The translations under genes and the position numbers were made by a program. Under the pieces are notes generated by a model. The model had not been told where the DNA came from. It did no database searches and saw only the letters and a program-made list of their open reading frames with translations. From SXOA01 sp051004015 (GTDB lineage Bacteria; Planctomycetota; Planctomycetia; Pirellulales; Pirellulaceae): DNA of 28,137 nucleotides. The stretch spans positions 1 through 28,137 of the forward strand of contig JBPCKT010000051.1 of NCBI GenBank assembly GCA_051004015.1. The letters are read 5' to 3'. Within the stretch, counting starts at the first letter, position 1. The number at the start of each line of letters is the position of its first letter. Positions 1 to 7,485 of this stretch are shown here, piece by piece.

Positions 1-94
1 CCCTTTGCGTCGTCCCAACGCCATGCTTCCACTCCTTGTCGCTGCCTCCGCTGCGCCGTCCAATTGAACCGCGGCGAGGCTGGGAGTAGTGTAA

Positions 95-415
95 GCGGCG
101 AAAGGAGTTTTTCAACGGGCTGCTAAGGAGGTCGCGATCATAGACGAGTCTCTTAAACACTGTCGCCGACTGCCAAACTTGTACTGCCTGTTTCTCAGCC
201 AATCCGTAATTACCAACGATGGATTGTCGCGCTGCGAAGCGCTAACCCAGTTGGAAATGCTGTCCCTGCAAGACACGCAGATTTCTGACGCTGGGCTGGT
301 TCATCTCGCAAGATTGACCAATTTACGGAGCCTGGATCTCCGCAATACTCAGGTGACCGGCGAAGGTGTGAACGGCCTTCAGCGAGCGCTGCCGCATTTG
401 GAAATCTACAGATAG
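95..415 (+). pseudogene. Leucine-rich-repeat protein remnant (C-terminal end only)
   Basis: About three leucine-rich repeats of roughly 24 residues can be read (LPNLYCLFL.., LEMLSLQDTQISDAGL, LRSLDLRNTQVTGEGV), ending in a typical LRR tail (ALPHLEIYR). Repeat-like coding continues upstream of the first possible start (TTG at 179) back to a TAA at 92-94. No ATG or GTG with a ribosome binding site lies in that stretch. An AAGGAG at 125-130 is followed only by ATC and ATA codons. I read this as the 3' end of an LRR gene that has lost its N-terminus. A functional 78-residue protein starting at TTG 179 is possible but less likely. What the intact gene did cannot be said. The first 94 bases of the window hold nothing I can recognise. 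Confidence 0.55.
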
Positions 416-448
416 AGGCAGGAAACCTAAGCATGGTATATTGAAGCC

Positions 449-928
449 ATGCCCGACGGCCTCACCCATTTCGACGATTCCGGCGCCAGTCGCATGGTGG
501 ACGTCGGCGAGAAAGCCGTCACCTCCCGCATGGCGCGGGCCAGCGGCAGAGTTCTCATGCAGCCGGAGACGCTGCGGCGGATCAAGGACCGCGGCTTTGC
601 CAAAGGGGACGTGCTGGAGGTCGCCCGCCTCGCGGGAATCATGGCGGCGAAGAAGACTGGGGATCTCATTCCTCTCTGCCACCCATTGCCGCTGGATGGG
701 GTGACGCTGGAGTTTTCCTTTCCTGATGAAAAGTCCGTCGCCATCGCCGCCGAAGTCCGCGTGACGGCGAAAACGGGGGTCGAAATGGAAGCCCTCGCTG
801 CCGTAAGTGTCGCCGCTCTCACCATTTACGATATGTGCAAGGCCATCGACCGGGGCATGGTCATCTCCGAAATCCGCCTGGAAGAGAAGTCCGGCGGCCG
901 CAGCGGCCATTTTGTGCGTGAAGGGTAG
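449..928 (+). CDS. moaC: Cyclic pyranopterin monophosphate synthase MoaC
   Basis: MoaC converts the 3',8-cyclo-GTP product of MoaA into cyclic pyranopterin monophosphate, the second step of molybdenum cofactor synthesis, in the cytosol. The 159-residue product has the normal family length. It shows the LCHPLPL motif (residues 76-82), a lysine at 52 (AKGDVLEVAR) and DMCKAIDR at 128-135. D128 and K131 match the conserved active-site aspartate and lysine of the family. The ATG at 449 gives the expected N-terminus (MPDGLTHFDDSG), although the ribosome binding site is weak. No other moa or moe gene lies in the window, so this is an isolated Moco gene. Family assignment is secure; its link to the C1-cofactor genes further on is not shown. 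Confidence 0.96.
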   Translation: MPDGLTHFDDSGASRMVDVGEKAVTSRMARASGRVLMQPETLRRIKDRGFAKGDVLEVARLAGIMAAKKTGDLIPLCHPLPLDGVTLEFSFPDEKSVAIAAEVRVTAKTGVEMEALAAVSVAALTIYDMCKAIDRGMVISEIRLEEKSGGRSGHFVREG

Positions 929-949
929 GCGGGGACTGCGGTTAGGTAC

Positions 950-1026
950 GTAGCCACACGCGGCCCGCGTGTAGGCTTCCGCGTGCGATTCTGAAAAAGC
1001 GGACACGCGGGGCCGCGTGTCGCTAC
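950..1026. repeat. Inverted repeat pair between moaC and the polyprenyl synthase gene
   Basis: GTAGCCACACGCGGCC at 950-965 and the reverse complement at 1011-1026 match at 15 of 16 positions. Each arm is also a hairpin by itself: ACACGCGG at 956-963 pairs with 965-972, and GACACGCGG at 1002-1010 pairs with 1013-1021. It fits the pattern of short palindromic elements seen throughout the window. No run of T follows, so it is not a classic terminator. Confidence 0.8.
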
Positions 1027-1093
1027 GGTTGACCGCCCGCCCGCTTCCGCACAAACTTGCATTTTCCCGCGCCAGGAAGGAATCACTCCCATC

Positions 1094-2098
1094 ATGCCCA
1101 CAACCACGGCTCTGGAAGGTGCGCCGGCTCCTCTCACGCTTTCGGCCCTCTACGCGCCGGTTGCCCAGGAAATGGAGGAGGTGGAGCGGATCCTCAAGGA
1201 CGAGCTTCGCAATCCCCATCCGTTCGTCGATGAGCTCGTCCGCTACGGCTGTCTGCTCGGCGGCAAACGACTCCGGCCGGCTCTGCTGCTCCTCACGGCC
1301 AAGGCAATCGGGCCGGTGCGGCAGGACCACCTGGTGCTCGCGGCGGTCGTCGAGATGATTCACACCGCCACGCTCGTCCATGACGACGTGCTCGACGAAG
1401 CCGACATGCGGCGGCACCTGGCCACCGTCAACGCCCGCTGGGACAACGAAGCGAGCGTCCTCCTCGGCGACTACCTCTTCACCCACGCCTTTTACCTTGC
1501 CAGCACCCTCGATACCAACCTCGGCTGCCGGCTGATTGGCCGAGCGACCAACATCGTCTGCGAAGGAGAGCTGCGGCAAAAAGGTAGCCGCGGCAACTTC
1601 GAGCTGACGGAGCGGGAATACCTGAGCATCATCGAAGGCAAGACCGCCGAGCTGACTGCGGTCAGTTGCCGGCTGGGGGCGATGTTTGCTGGAGCATCCG
1701 AAAAACTGGCCGGCGAGATGGACGGATTTGGGCGGGACCTCGGCATCGCCTTTCAAATCGCGGACGATCTGCTCGATGTGATGGGCGAAGAGCGCACCAC
1801 CGGCAAATCGCTGGGAACGGACTTCGAAAAGCAGAAGCCGACGCTCCCCATCATCCGCGCATTGGAACTCGCCACTCCCGCGGATCGGGAAGAGCTGCTG
1901 GAATTGCTCACCGGCGACGAGCGGCAGCCGCATCTCGTCGCGCCGTTTCTGGAACGCTATGATGCCCTCGATTACGCTCGCGAACGCGCCGCCTCCTTCG
2001 CCCACGGTGCCCGCTGTCGCCTCGACTTGCTGCCAAAAAGCTCCTCGCGGGACATCCTGACCCTGATGACGGAGTTCGTCGTTAGCCGCTCGTGCTAA
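1094..2098 (+). CDS. ispB: Long-chain all-trans polyprenyl diphosphate synthase (IspB/HepT type)
   Basis: Condenses isopentenyl diphosphate onto allylic diphosphates to give the long prenyl tail used for menaquinone or ubiquinone. The 334-residue protein carries GKRLRP (57-62), the first aspartate-rich motif DDVLDEADMRR (97-107) and the second, DDLLD (224-228), followed by GKSLGTDFEKQKPTLP. Residues just before the first motif (MIHTATLVH) are small, as in long-chain rather than farnesyl/geranylgeranyl enzymes. The exact chain length cannot be told. The ATG at 1094 follows a purine-rich GGAAGGA about 11 bases upstream. It follows moaC on the same strand but a 165-base gap with a repeat separates them, so co-transcription is uncertain. 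The symbol is by family; heptaprenyl or octaprenyl synthase are both possible. Confidence 0.93.
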   Translation: MPTTTALEGAPAPLTLSALYAPVAQEMEEVERILKDELRNPHPFVDELVRYGCLLGGKRLRPALLLLTAKAIGPVRQDHLVLAAVVEMIHTATLVHDDVLDEADMRRHLATVNARWDNEASVLLGDYLFTHAFYLASTLDTNLGCRLIGRATNIVCEGELRQKGSRGNFELTEREYLSIIEGKTAELTAVSCRLGAMFAGASEKLAGEMDGFGRDLGIAFQIADDLLDVMGEERTTGKSLGTDFEKQKPTLPIIRALELATPADREELLELLTGDERQPHLVAPFLERYDALDYARERAASFAHGARCRLDLLPKSSSRDILTLMTEFVVSRSC

Positions 2099-2137
2099 AT
2101 GGTAGGGGCAATGAGCATTCGTCCCCCTGGTGCCGGT

Positions 2138-3478
2138 CTATCGCTCGCGAATGACATGTGTCGACGCGCCGCCTGGTGAGAGCCGCGTGGGTACGTGCGA
2201 GCCGCGGGCAGTCCGCAAGGCTTTTGACGCGGGAATCGCCGCGGGAACAGGCAGGAGTTGCACCAGCCCGGACGTCTGCGACGCCAGCGGGACATGCACA
2301 CCGCTGTCGGGGAGAAGTACGCGGGCGAGGTTCGCGGCTGAAGCGGAATGGTTGGGCGGGGCCCTGAGCACTGCTCCCGTCGCCTTGACCATCAGCACGC
2401 CGGGACTTCCCGCATCGGCGGAACCGCTCAGTTGCAATCGCGGACCATCCATGCGAAAGCCGCACGCCAGTCGGCGATACGAAAGAGCCTCGCTGCCGCT
2501 GCTTCCGGCTTCATTCTGCAATTGCAGATGTTGCGCTGCCGCGACCAGCAGCGAACGGCTGACTCGGCCGCCTGTCCGTACGTCGACCGTTCCCTCAGCG
2601 GAGAGCAGTCGCCCCTCTTCGATGCTGGCCCTCTCGATCCTGACCGTGGCCTTGCCGCTAAGAACCTGCGGAAACTGCTCGCTGACCAGCGCATCCAGGT
2701 CCACGCCGGAAAATGTCCCGCGCAACTCGGCCGAGCCATGCCGGGAAAGTAGCCAGGAGACCTGGCCGGAAAATTCCGCCTCCGGTCCGAGCCGTTCCAG
2801 CGGCGGCCAGATCAATCCAGCCAGTTGGCAGGGGAGACGGGCCTTGCCCGTGCTTACGGAAATGCTGGTTGCCGGTGGCGACAGGTCCAAGTTGCGGGCC
2901 AGCGTCCATTGAACGGTGTGCTCGGAATCGACGGCTTCCGGCCAGTGGAAAGATGCAGTCAGTTGCGGTCCGGCCTCCACGGGTTCGAGTGCGGCTTGCA
3001 GATCAACCAGTGTGCGGGACGCCGTTTTGTCATTGAGCGTCAGCTCACTCGCCGAGAATTCGCACCGGCAAATGTCGATTCCCTGACACAACAGCCGCTC
3101 ATGCAGGATTTGTGCGAGCCGGCCAAGTTGTGCGGCTTCAACCTCAGGAGCCACGGCCTCGATCCCATAGCCATCCGCCGTTTGCGTCACTTCGATGGTC
3201 GCGGCGCGGGCGATCGATTCTCCGGTTTCCGCGTCACTCAGTTCCACCTGCCTGAGCACTGCCAGTCCGAGTTGCGGATACGTCACTTCGCCAATTCGCA
3301 GTGACATCCCCAGCCGCGACGACAGTTCCCGCTCCCAATCTTCCTTCCGCGCGATTCCATCGCTCAGAACTGCGCTTAGTACAATCCAGATCGCCACCAG
3401 AAGTGTGGGCACAGCGCAGAACGCCAGAAACGCTCCCCGGCACCAGGTCTTCCGTGACAACCGTTTCATGGTCAACAT
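2138..3478 (-). CDS. Membrane-anchored protein of unknown function, AsmA-like in layout
   Basis: I do not recognise a named family. The 446-residue product begins with basic residues followed by one hydrophobic segment (about residues 14-40), then a long stretch of alternating hydrophobic and polar residues typical of beta-rich periplasmic domains (for example VRIERASIEEGRLLSAEGTVDVRTGG). The pattern (IGEVTYPQLG... in which a membrane anchor precedes repeated short strands) resembles AsmA/DUF748-like proteins, but this is only a resemblance. The last 30 or so residues are low in complexity. Two ATG codons are possible (3478 or 3469). It lies 48 bases downstream of aroC on the same strand, with a palindromic repeat in the gap, so it may be co-transcribed with aroC. 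Confidence 0.7.
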   Translation of the reverse strand: MLTMKRLSRKTWCRGAFLAFCAVPTLLVAIWIVLSAVLSDGIARKEDWERELSSRLGMSLRIGEVTYPQLGLAVLRQVELSDAETGESIARAATIEVTQTADGYGIEAVAPEVEAAQLGRLAQILHERLLCQGIDICRCEFSASELTLNDKTASRTLVDLQAALEPVEAGPQLTASFHWPEAVDSEHTVQWTLARNLDLSPPATSISVSTGKARLPCQLAGLIWPPLERLGPEAEFSGQVSWLLSRHGSAELRGTFSGVDLDALVSEQFPQVLSGKATVRIERASIEEGRLLSAEGTVDVRTGGRVSRSLLVAAAQHLQLQNEAGSSGSEALSYRRLACGFRMDGPRLQLSGSADAGSPGVLMVKATGAVLRAPPNHSASAANLARVLLPDSGVHVPLASQTSGLVQLLPVPAAIPASKALRTARGSHVPTRLSPGGASTHVIRER

Positions 3479-3491
3479 CCGTGTTGCAAGT

Positions 3492-3525
3492 CCCCGCTCC
3501 CCATGGGAGAGGGCCGGGGTGAGGG
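3492..3525. repeat. GC-rich palindromic repeat directly after aroC
   Basis: The stretch between the aroC stop codon and the next gene on the minus strand reads, on the plus strand, CCCCGCTCCCC, then ATGGGAGAGGG, then CCGGGGTGAGGG. This composition (GGGAGAGGGCCGGGGTGAGGG-like) is that of a widespread bacterial intergenic repeat. The GGGGAG/CTCCCC and CCCCG/CGGGG pieces can pair. It may act as a 3' end or processing signal for aroC mRNA, which is inference. Confidence 0.55.
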
Positions 3526-3526
3526 T

Positions 3527-4669
3527 CTACCGCTCCCGCGCCATCTTCTGAAACAAATCAAACCGCGCCAGCATCTCCGCCAGGCTATCGTTCCCGAATT
3601 TCTCCACCAGAGCGCGGGCGACTTCAAAGGCGACCACATTTTCCACAATCACGCTGGCCGCCGGCACGGCGCAAATGTCGCTCCGCTCGTAATCAGCCGG
3701 CTCCGCCTCTTTCGTATCGAGATTCACGGAAGGGAGCTTTTTCGCCAGCGTGCTGATGGGCTTCTTGGCCGCCCGAATCACCAATGGCTGGCCGTTGGTC
3801 ATCCCCGCTTCCAATCCACCGGCATTATTCGTCGGCCGCTCAAATCCCAGCGTGTTCGACTGCTTCTTGGATTCGTCGTAAACAATGGGGTCATGCACCT
3901 GCGAGCCCCGTCGCCGAGCGGCTTCAAACCCCAGGCCGATCTCCACGCCTTTGATCGCTTGCACGGCCATGACCGCCTGCGCTAATCGTCCGTCCAGCTT
4001 CAGATCCCACTGGGCATGGGTTCCCAGGCCGAAGGGTAGCCCCTCCACGCGGACCTCGACAATTCCCCCCAGCGTGTCGCCTTCCTTACCGCACTCGTCG
4101 ATCAGGGATTTCACTTCGACATCTTTGGACGGGTCGAGCGAATATATTTCGCTCGAATCGCGCAACCGCAAGCGTTCCTCCAAAGAACCTGGGCGAGGCT
4201 CAATCGGAATCCCTCCCAGCTCCACCACATATCCAATCACGTCGATTCCGAACGTAGATAAAAGTTGCCGAGCGACTGCGCCGGCGGCGACGCGGACGGT
4301 CGTTTCGCGGGCGCTGGCCCGCTCCAACACGCCGCGGATGGGGCCCAGGTACTTCATGGCCCCGGTCAGATCGCCATGCCCGGGGCGCGGGCGGGCCAGG
4401 TCTTCCAATCGCTCGAGCTTGTAGTCCTTGTTGACGACCTGCAGGGCAATGGGACTCCCCAGTGTCACGTTGCGCCAGACGCCGCTAAGCAGCTCGACGC
4501 TGTCGGTCTCGATCCGCTGGCGTCCGCCGCGGCCGTATCCGCCTTGGCGTCGGCGGAGCTCCGCGTCCATGGGCGCGGTATTCAGCTCGACCCCGGCCGG
4601 AAAGCCGTCGATGAGGGCCACGAGCGTCTTGCCGTGGGATTCGCCGGCGGTCCAGTAACGTAGAGTCAT
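3527..4669 (-). CDS. aroC: Chorismate synthase
   Basis: Last step of the shikimate pathway: converts 5-enolpyruvylshikimate 3-phosphate to chorismate using reduced FMN. The 380-residue product has the family's conserved N-terminus (MTLRYWTAGESHGKTL), the RRRQGGYGRGGRQRIETD block (about residues 39-56), RPGHGDLTGAMKY (about 95-107) and ASARETTVRVAAGA (about 117-130), all in normal order and spacing. Length is normal for the family. The ATG at 4669 gives this standard N-terminus. It is the first gene of a minus-strand pair with the membrane protein gene 2138-3478, and is divergent from the small basic gene at 4820. Both conserved histidines (in GESHG and RPGHGD) are present, so the enzyme is expected to be active. 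Confidence 0.97.
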   Translation of the reverse strand: MTLRYWTAGESHGKTLVALIDGFPAGVELNTAPMDAELRRRQGGYGRGGRQRIETDSVELLSGVWRNVTLGSPIALQVVNKDYKLERLEDLARPRPGHGDLTGAMKYLGPIRGVLERASARETTVRVAAGAVARQLLSTFGIDVIGYVVELGGIPIEPRPGSLEERLRLRDSSEIYSLDPSKDVEVKSLIDECGKEGDTLGGIVEVRVEGLPFGLGTHAQWDLKLDGRLAQAVMAVQAIKGVEIGLGFEAARRRGSQVHDPIVYDESKKQSNTLGFERPTNNAGGLEAGMTNGQPLVIRAAKKPISTLAKKLPSVNLDTKEAEPADYERSDICAVPAASVIVENVVAFEVARALVEKFGNDSLAEMLARFDLFQKMARER

Positions 4670-4819
4670 CCCCCTATTCTAGTTTCACCTCGAAATTCAC
4701 GACAGACCGACTCGCGGGCGGCGTCAGTCTTCTCAGAGTGAACCAAAATTGGTAGTTTAAGGGATTCCAACCTGAACACGCGGCGGCGCTGGTGGCTCCC
4801 CGCATCCCCGGAGTCTTTC

Positions 4820-4918
4820 ATGGCCAAGCCGCATCGCAAGCTCAAGAAATCCAATCAAGGCAAGCGCCCCGCCAATGCCAAGGCCCGCCGGGCCAAGCGG
4901 AAGCTCGTTCGCACCTAA
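4820..4918 (+). CDS. Very small basic protein (32 residues), unknown function
   Basis: This short frame starts at ATG 4820 (MAKPHRKLKKSNQGKRPAN...) and ends at TAA 4916-4918. A CGGAG sequence at 4808-4812 sits 7 bases before the start. The product has 8 lysines, 6 arginines and one histidine in 32 residues and no acidic residue, a composition like small ribosomal or RNA-binding proteins. It lies 51 bases upstream of the fabZ-like gene on the same strand, so the two are probably transcribed together. I know of no named family with certainty. The clean ribosome binding site and the biased composition favour a real gene, but a frame this short could be chance. A structural ribosome-associated peptide is a guess. 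Confidence 0.6.
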   Translation: MAKPHRKLKKSNQGKRPANAKARRAKRKLVRT

Positions 4919-4969
4919 TGCCGGGCCGCGAGTGCGGGATTCGTCGAACCCTCGTAGAGGAATCGAGTT

Positions 4970-5494
4970 GTGTCCGATCATGAGTTCCTGGTGGACCTCA
5001 CGCAGGTTGACTTCAGCCGGCCCATCGCCGACCTGGAGGAAATCCGCAAATACAATCCGCAGCGCTTCGAGATGGAGCAGCTGACGGCCGTGGTTTATGC
5101 CAGCGAGGAGGATTTCTCCTGCGTCGGCTATAAAGACGTATCGGACACGGAGTTCTGGGCTCGCGGCCACATGCCGGGCCTCCCCCTAATGCCGGGGGTG
5201 GTCATTCTGGAATCCATCGCCCAGCTTTGCAGCTTTGTGACGCAGAAATATGATCTACTGGGGGCTGACATCGTCGGCTTTGGCGGGCTGGAGGAGGTCC
5301 GCTTCCGCGAAAGCGTGCTACCCGGGGACCGCCTGATTGTTATGTGCCGCATGAGCAAGGTCCGCCGCGGGCGGATGATCATTTGCGACTTCCAGGGGGT
5401 CGTGAAGGGTAAGATCGTTGTCGAAGGCGTCCTCAAAGGGGTGCCAATTCCCGTCGAAGCGGTGCGGGAGTTCATGGCCAAGCGGCAAAGGTAG
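4970..5494 (+). CDS. fabZ: 3-hydroxyacyl-ACP dehydratase, FabZ/FabA hot-dog family
   Basis: Dehydrates 3-hydroxyacyl-ACP in the fatty-acid elongation cycle. The 174-residue product is a single hot-dog domain. The signature ARGHMPGLPLMPGVVILES (about residues 64-82) contains the catalytic histidine (in GHMPG) and the downstream glutamate (ILES) of FabZ. The chosen GTG start at 4970 has AGAGGA at 4956-4961, 8 bases upstream, and no earlier in-frame start is better supported. The N-terminal 45 residues (FLVDLTQVDFSRPIADLEEI) form an extension beyond the core dehydratase fold. A specialised dehydratase for a lipid other than bulk fatty acids is an alternative. It is followed by a hairpin and then trmB. 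Confidence 0.85.
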   Translation: MSDHEFLVDLTQVDFSRPIADLEEIRKYNPQRFEMEQLTAVVYASEEDFSCVGYKDVSDTEFWARGHMPGLPLMPGVVILESIAQLCSFVTQKYDLLGADIVGFGGLEEVRFRESVLPGDRLIVMCRMSKVRRGRMIICDFQGVVKGKIVVEGVLKGVPIPVEAVREFMAKRQR

Positions 5495-5516
5495 TCCGCT
5501 GACTCCGTGAGCGGAC
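5494..5516. repeat. Short hairpin between the fabZ-like gene and trmB
   Basis: GTCCGCT at 5494-5500 pairs with AGCGGAC at 5510-5516 across a 9-base loop. The left arm begins at the last base of the fabZ stop codon. It could influence expression of trmB downstream or be another member of the local palindromic repeats. Confidence 0.6.
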
Positions 5517-5529
5517 ATAAGTGATTTCC

Positions 5530-6207
5530 ATGGGCCGCCGCGCTCTTCCCAAAATTGATCCCACGCTGGACCTCTCCAGGCACTTCCGTGAAGCGGAGGC
5601 CTTGCCGGCCCCTTTCGACCCCATCTCCCTCTTTGGCCGAATGGCTCCGCTGGAAGTGGAAGTCGGCAGCGGCAAGGGGCTCTTCCTGGCAGCGGCATCG
5701 CGGGCTCATCCGGAGCGGGATTTTCTGGGGATCGAAGTCTCTTTCAAATACGCCCGCTTCGCAGCGGCCCGCCTGGCGAAACTCGACGCCCCCAACGCGA
5801 AAGCCGTCTGCGGCGACGCGCTGGCTCTGTTCAGCAGGTGGATTCCCGATTCCACCCTGTCCGCCGTCCATGTTTATTTTCCCGATCCCTGGTGGAAGAA
5901 GCGGCACCGGCGGCGGCGGGTGATGAACGAGGCGTTCCTCAAGGACGTCGAGCGCACGCTGTTGCCCGGCGGCTCCTTGCACTTCTGGACCGACGTAGAG
6001 GAGTATTTTCAAGCCACGCTGGAGCTGATTCCGCAGGCGACCCACCTCTCCGGTCCGCTCGACGTGGCGGAGCGCGCCCCTGAGCACGACCTGGACTACC
6101 GCACCCACTTCGAGCGGCGTACGCGCTTGCACGAGCTGCCGGTGTATCGGGCGGAGTATAGGAAAAGGGGTCGGGAAGGGTTTCGCGCAGTAGATTCAGC
6201 GTCTTGA
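5530..6207 (+). CDS. trmB: tRNA (guanine-N7-)-methyltransferase
   Basis: Uses S-adenosylmethionine to form m7G46 in the variable loop of tRNAs. The SAM-binding motif EVEVGSGKG lies about residues 42-50 and the family signature VYFPDPWWKKRHRRRR at about 115-130. FWTDVEEYF and YRTHFERR follow in the expected order, so this is a complete Rossmann methyltransferase of about 225 residues. I chose ATG 5530 because it begins with MGRRALPKIDP; an in-frame GTG at 5521 would add three residues. Neither has a strong ribosome binding site. The last dozen codons (REGFRAVDSAS) fall on a copy of the repeat at 6167-6190, so the native C-terminus has probably been replaced or lengthened by repeat sequence. 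Confidence 0.92.
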   Translation: MGRRALPKIDPTLDLSRHFREAEALPAPFDPISLFGRMAPLEVEVGSGKGLFLAAASRAHPERDFLGIEVSFKYARFAAARLAKLDAPNAKAVCGDALALFSRWIPDSTLSAVHVYFPDPWWKKRHRRRRVMNEAFLKDVERTLLPGGSLHFWTDVEEYFQATLELIPQATHLSGPLDVAERAPEHDLDYRTHFERRTRLHELPVYRAEYRKRGREGFRAVDSAS

Positions 6208-6341
6208 CAATCGCCGCTGCGAAACTCTTCCTGACCCCGTCCGCGTCGCATCACTCACGTCGACGGGGTCGGGAGAAGTTTTCGCGGGACGAGTCCACCG
6301 TGGAATGTCCATCAAGGGCCGCGAACCCCCCTCCCGACCCC
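6167..6341. repeat. Four copies of a GGGGTCGGGA..TTTCGCG element as two inverted pairs
   Basis: Copy 1 (6167-6190, plus sense) starts GGGGTCGGGAAGGGTTTCGC. Copy 2 (6214-6238) is in the opposite sense and forms a near-palindrome with copy 1. Copy 3 (6265-6288, plus) starts GGGGTCGGGAGAAGTTTTCG. Copy 4 (6319-6341) is again inverted and pairs with copy 3. Two successive stem-loops therefore sit between trmB and the small membrane gene on the opposite strand. The first copy overlaps the end of trmB. They could serve as a bidirectional transcription end, but lack a T run. Confidence 0.8.
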
Positions 6342-6352
6342 TACCCCGCCGC

Positions 6353-6607
6353 TTACTTCTCCCAGATATCAAGGTATCGGCCAAGCGCTGTGCGAATGGG
6401 CTGCGGACCCTCCTGAAGGGCCCAGATGACCGGGCGATAGACCTCCAGGAATGCTTTGCTCTTGAAGTCCCCACCAAACCGGTTACTTGAGTCGCCGCAC
6501 AGCCAAAACATCGGCCCGAACGAAAGCAGATAGATTATCAAGAGCGTCGCCACGACCGACAGAATAATGGCCGACTTCCGCACGGGAGAATTGTCGTCTT
6601 CTCGCAT
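6353..6607 (-). CDS. Small single-span membrane protein of a planctomycete-type family
   Basis: The 84-residue product (starting MREDDNSPVRKS) has one strong hydrophobic segment, SAIILSVVATLLIIYLL, continuing into SFGPMFWLCG. A soluble tail follows with EVYRPVIWALQEGP and ends in GRYLDIWEK. The arrangement (one helix, LSFGP.xWL, then VYRPxxW) is one I associate with short uncharacterised membrane proteins in planctomycetes. No function is known to me. An in-frame ATG at 6640 would add 11 residues, but the ATG at 6605-6607 gives the more usual charged N-terminus; neither has a clear ribosome binding site. The gene ends next to the inverted repeats at 6167-6341 and diverges from the dehydrogenase gene at 6682. 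Confidence 0.65.
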   Translation of the reverse strand: MREDDNSPVRKSAIILSVVATLLIIYLLSFGPMFWLCGDSSNRFGGDFKSKAFLEVYRPVIWALQEGPQPIRTALGRYLDIWEK

Positions 6608-6648
6608 TCTGATGAGTATACGATATCCGCGGCGCTCCAAGGCTCATT

Positions 6649-6670
6649 TCCCTCGCTTGCGCTTCGGGTT
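6649..6670 (-). repeat. Copy of a 22-base repeat (GCGCAAGCGAGGGA family)
   Basis: Read on the minus strand this is ACCCGAAGCGCAAGCGAGGG plus one base at each end. It matches 21 of 22 bases of 25821-25842, which lies in frame inside the DUF1553 gene. Here it occupies the divergent intergenic region just before the dehydrogenase start at 6682. Confidence 0.8.
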
Positions 6671-6681
6671 AGTATCCGTTC

Positions 6682-7449
6682 ATGAAACTGAGCGGCAATA
6701 CTTTTCTCATCACAGGCGGCGCTTCCGGCCTCGGAGAGGCTACCGCGCGGCACTTCGCGGCAGCCGGCGCTAATGTCGTTATCGCCGATCTGAATGTCGC
6801 CGCGGGAGAAGCGCTGGCGAAAGAGCTGGGGCCGGCGGCTTATTTTCAAACGACGGATGTCGCGTCGCCGGAGAGCGCCCAGGCCGCGGTTGACGTGGCC
6901 CGGAGTAAATTCGGCGGGCTGCATGGTTTGGTCAATTGCGCCGGCATCCTCGCGGGCAGCCGGATTGTTGGCCGAGATGGGCCACATGACTTGGAGCTGT
7001 TCACCAAGGTCATCCAGGTCAACCTTATCGGCACATTCAACATGCTCCGCCTGGCCGCGGCCGCCATGACCGCCAATGAGCCGAATGAGGAAGGGGAGCG
7101 GGGCGTCATCATCAACACGGCTTCGGTTTCGGTTTTTGAAGGACAAATTGGCCAGGCGGCTTACTCGGCTTCGAAGGGGGGCGTGGCTTCTCTGACCCTC
7201 CCGGCCGCCCGCGAACTCGCCAGGTTCGGTATCCGGGTCGTCGCCATCGCGCCCGGTGTTTTTGAAACCGCCATGATGCAAGGGGCGCCGCCCGCGGTAA
7301 AGCAGTCGCTGGAGGAGCAGTGCCCCTTCCCACCCCGCCTTGGCAGACCAGCCGAGTTCGCCGCTTTCGCCCGCCACATCGTGGAGAACATCATGTTAAA
7401 TGGAGCTATCCTGCGTCTGGATGGTGCAATTCGGATGGGTGCGAAGTAG
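6682..7449 (+). CDS. Short-chain dehydrogenase, 3-hydroxyacyl-CoA dehydrogenase type-2-like
   Basis: An NAD(P)-dependent oxidoreductase of the classical SDR family, 255 residues. It has the nucleotide-binding TGGASGLG (11-18), NCAG (85-88), N114, and the catalytic S148, Y161 and K165 in TASVS and YSASKGG. The N-terminal pattern and the stretch INTASVSVFEGQIGQAAYSASKGG are those of the HSD17B10 / type-2 3-hydroxyacyl-CoA dehydrogenase branch, which points to oxidation of 3-hydroxyacyl-CoA in fatty- or branched-chain acid breakdown. Substrate is inferred from branch resemblance only. Start ATG 6682 lies only 12 bases past a repeat element, and no good ribosome binding site is visible. It is followed 36 bases later by the hydrolase gene, possibly in the same transcript. 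Confidence 0.9.
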   Translation: MKLSGNTFLITGGASGLGEATARHFAAAGANVVIADLNVAAGEALAKELGPAAYFQTTDVASPESAQAAVDVARSKFGGLHGLVNCAGILAGSRIVGRDGPHDLELFTKVIQVNLIGTFNMLRLAAAAMTANEPNEEGERGVIINTASVSVFEGQIGQAAYSASKGGVASLTLPAARELARFGIRVVAIAPGVFETAMMQGAPPAVKQSLEEQCPFPPRLGRPAEFAAFARHIVENIMLNGAILRLDGAIRMGAK

Positions 7450-7485
7450 ACTGCCCGTGTCGTCCATCCTCCCTGGAGTTGCTTC

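Noticed and set aside
323..2005. A 560-codon open frame on the minus strand
   Set aside because: It lies opposite moaC and the polyprenyl synthase, both with complete family motifs, and its own translation shows no domain. High G+C makes long antisense frames common.
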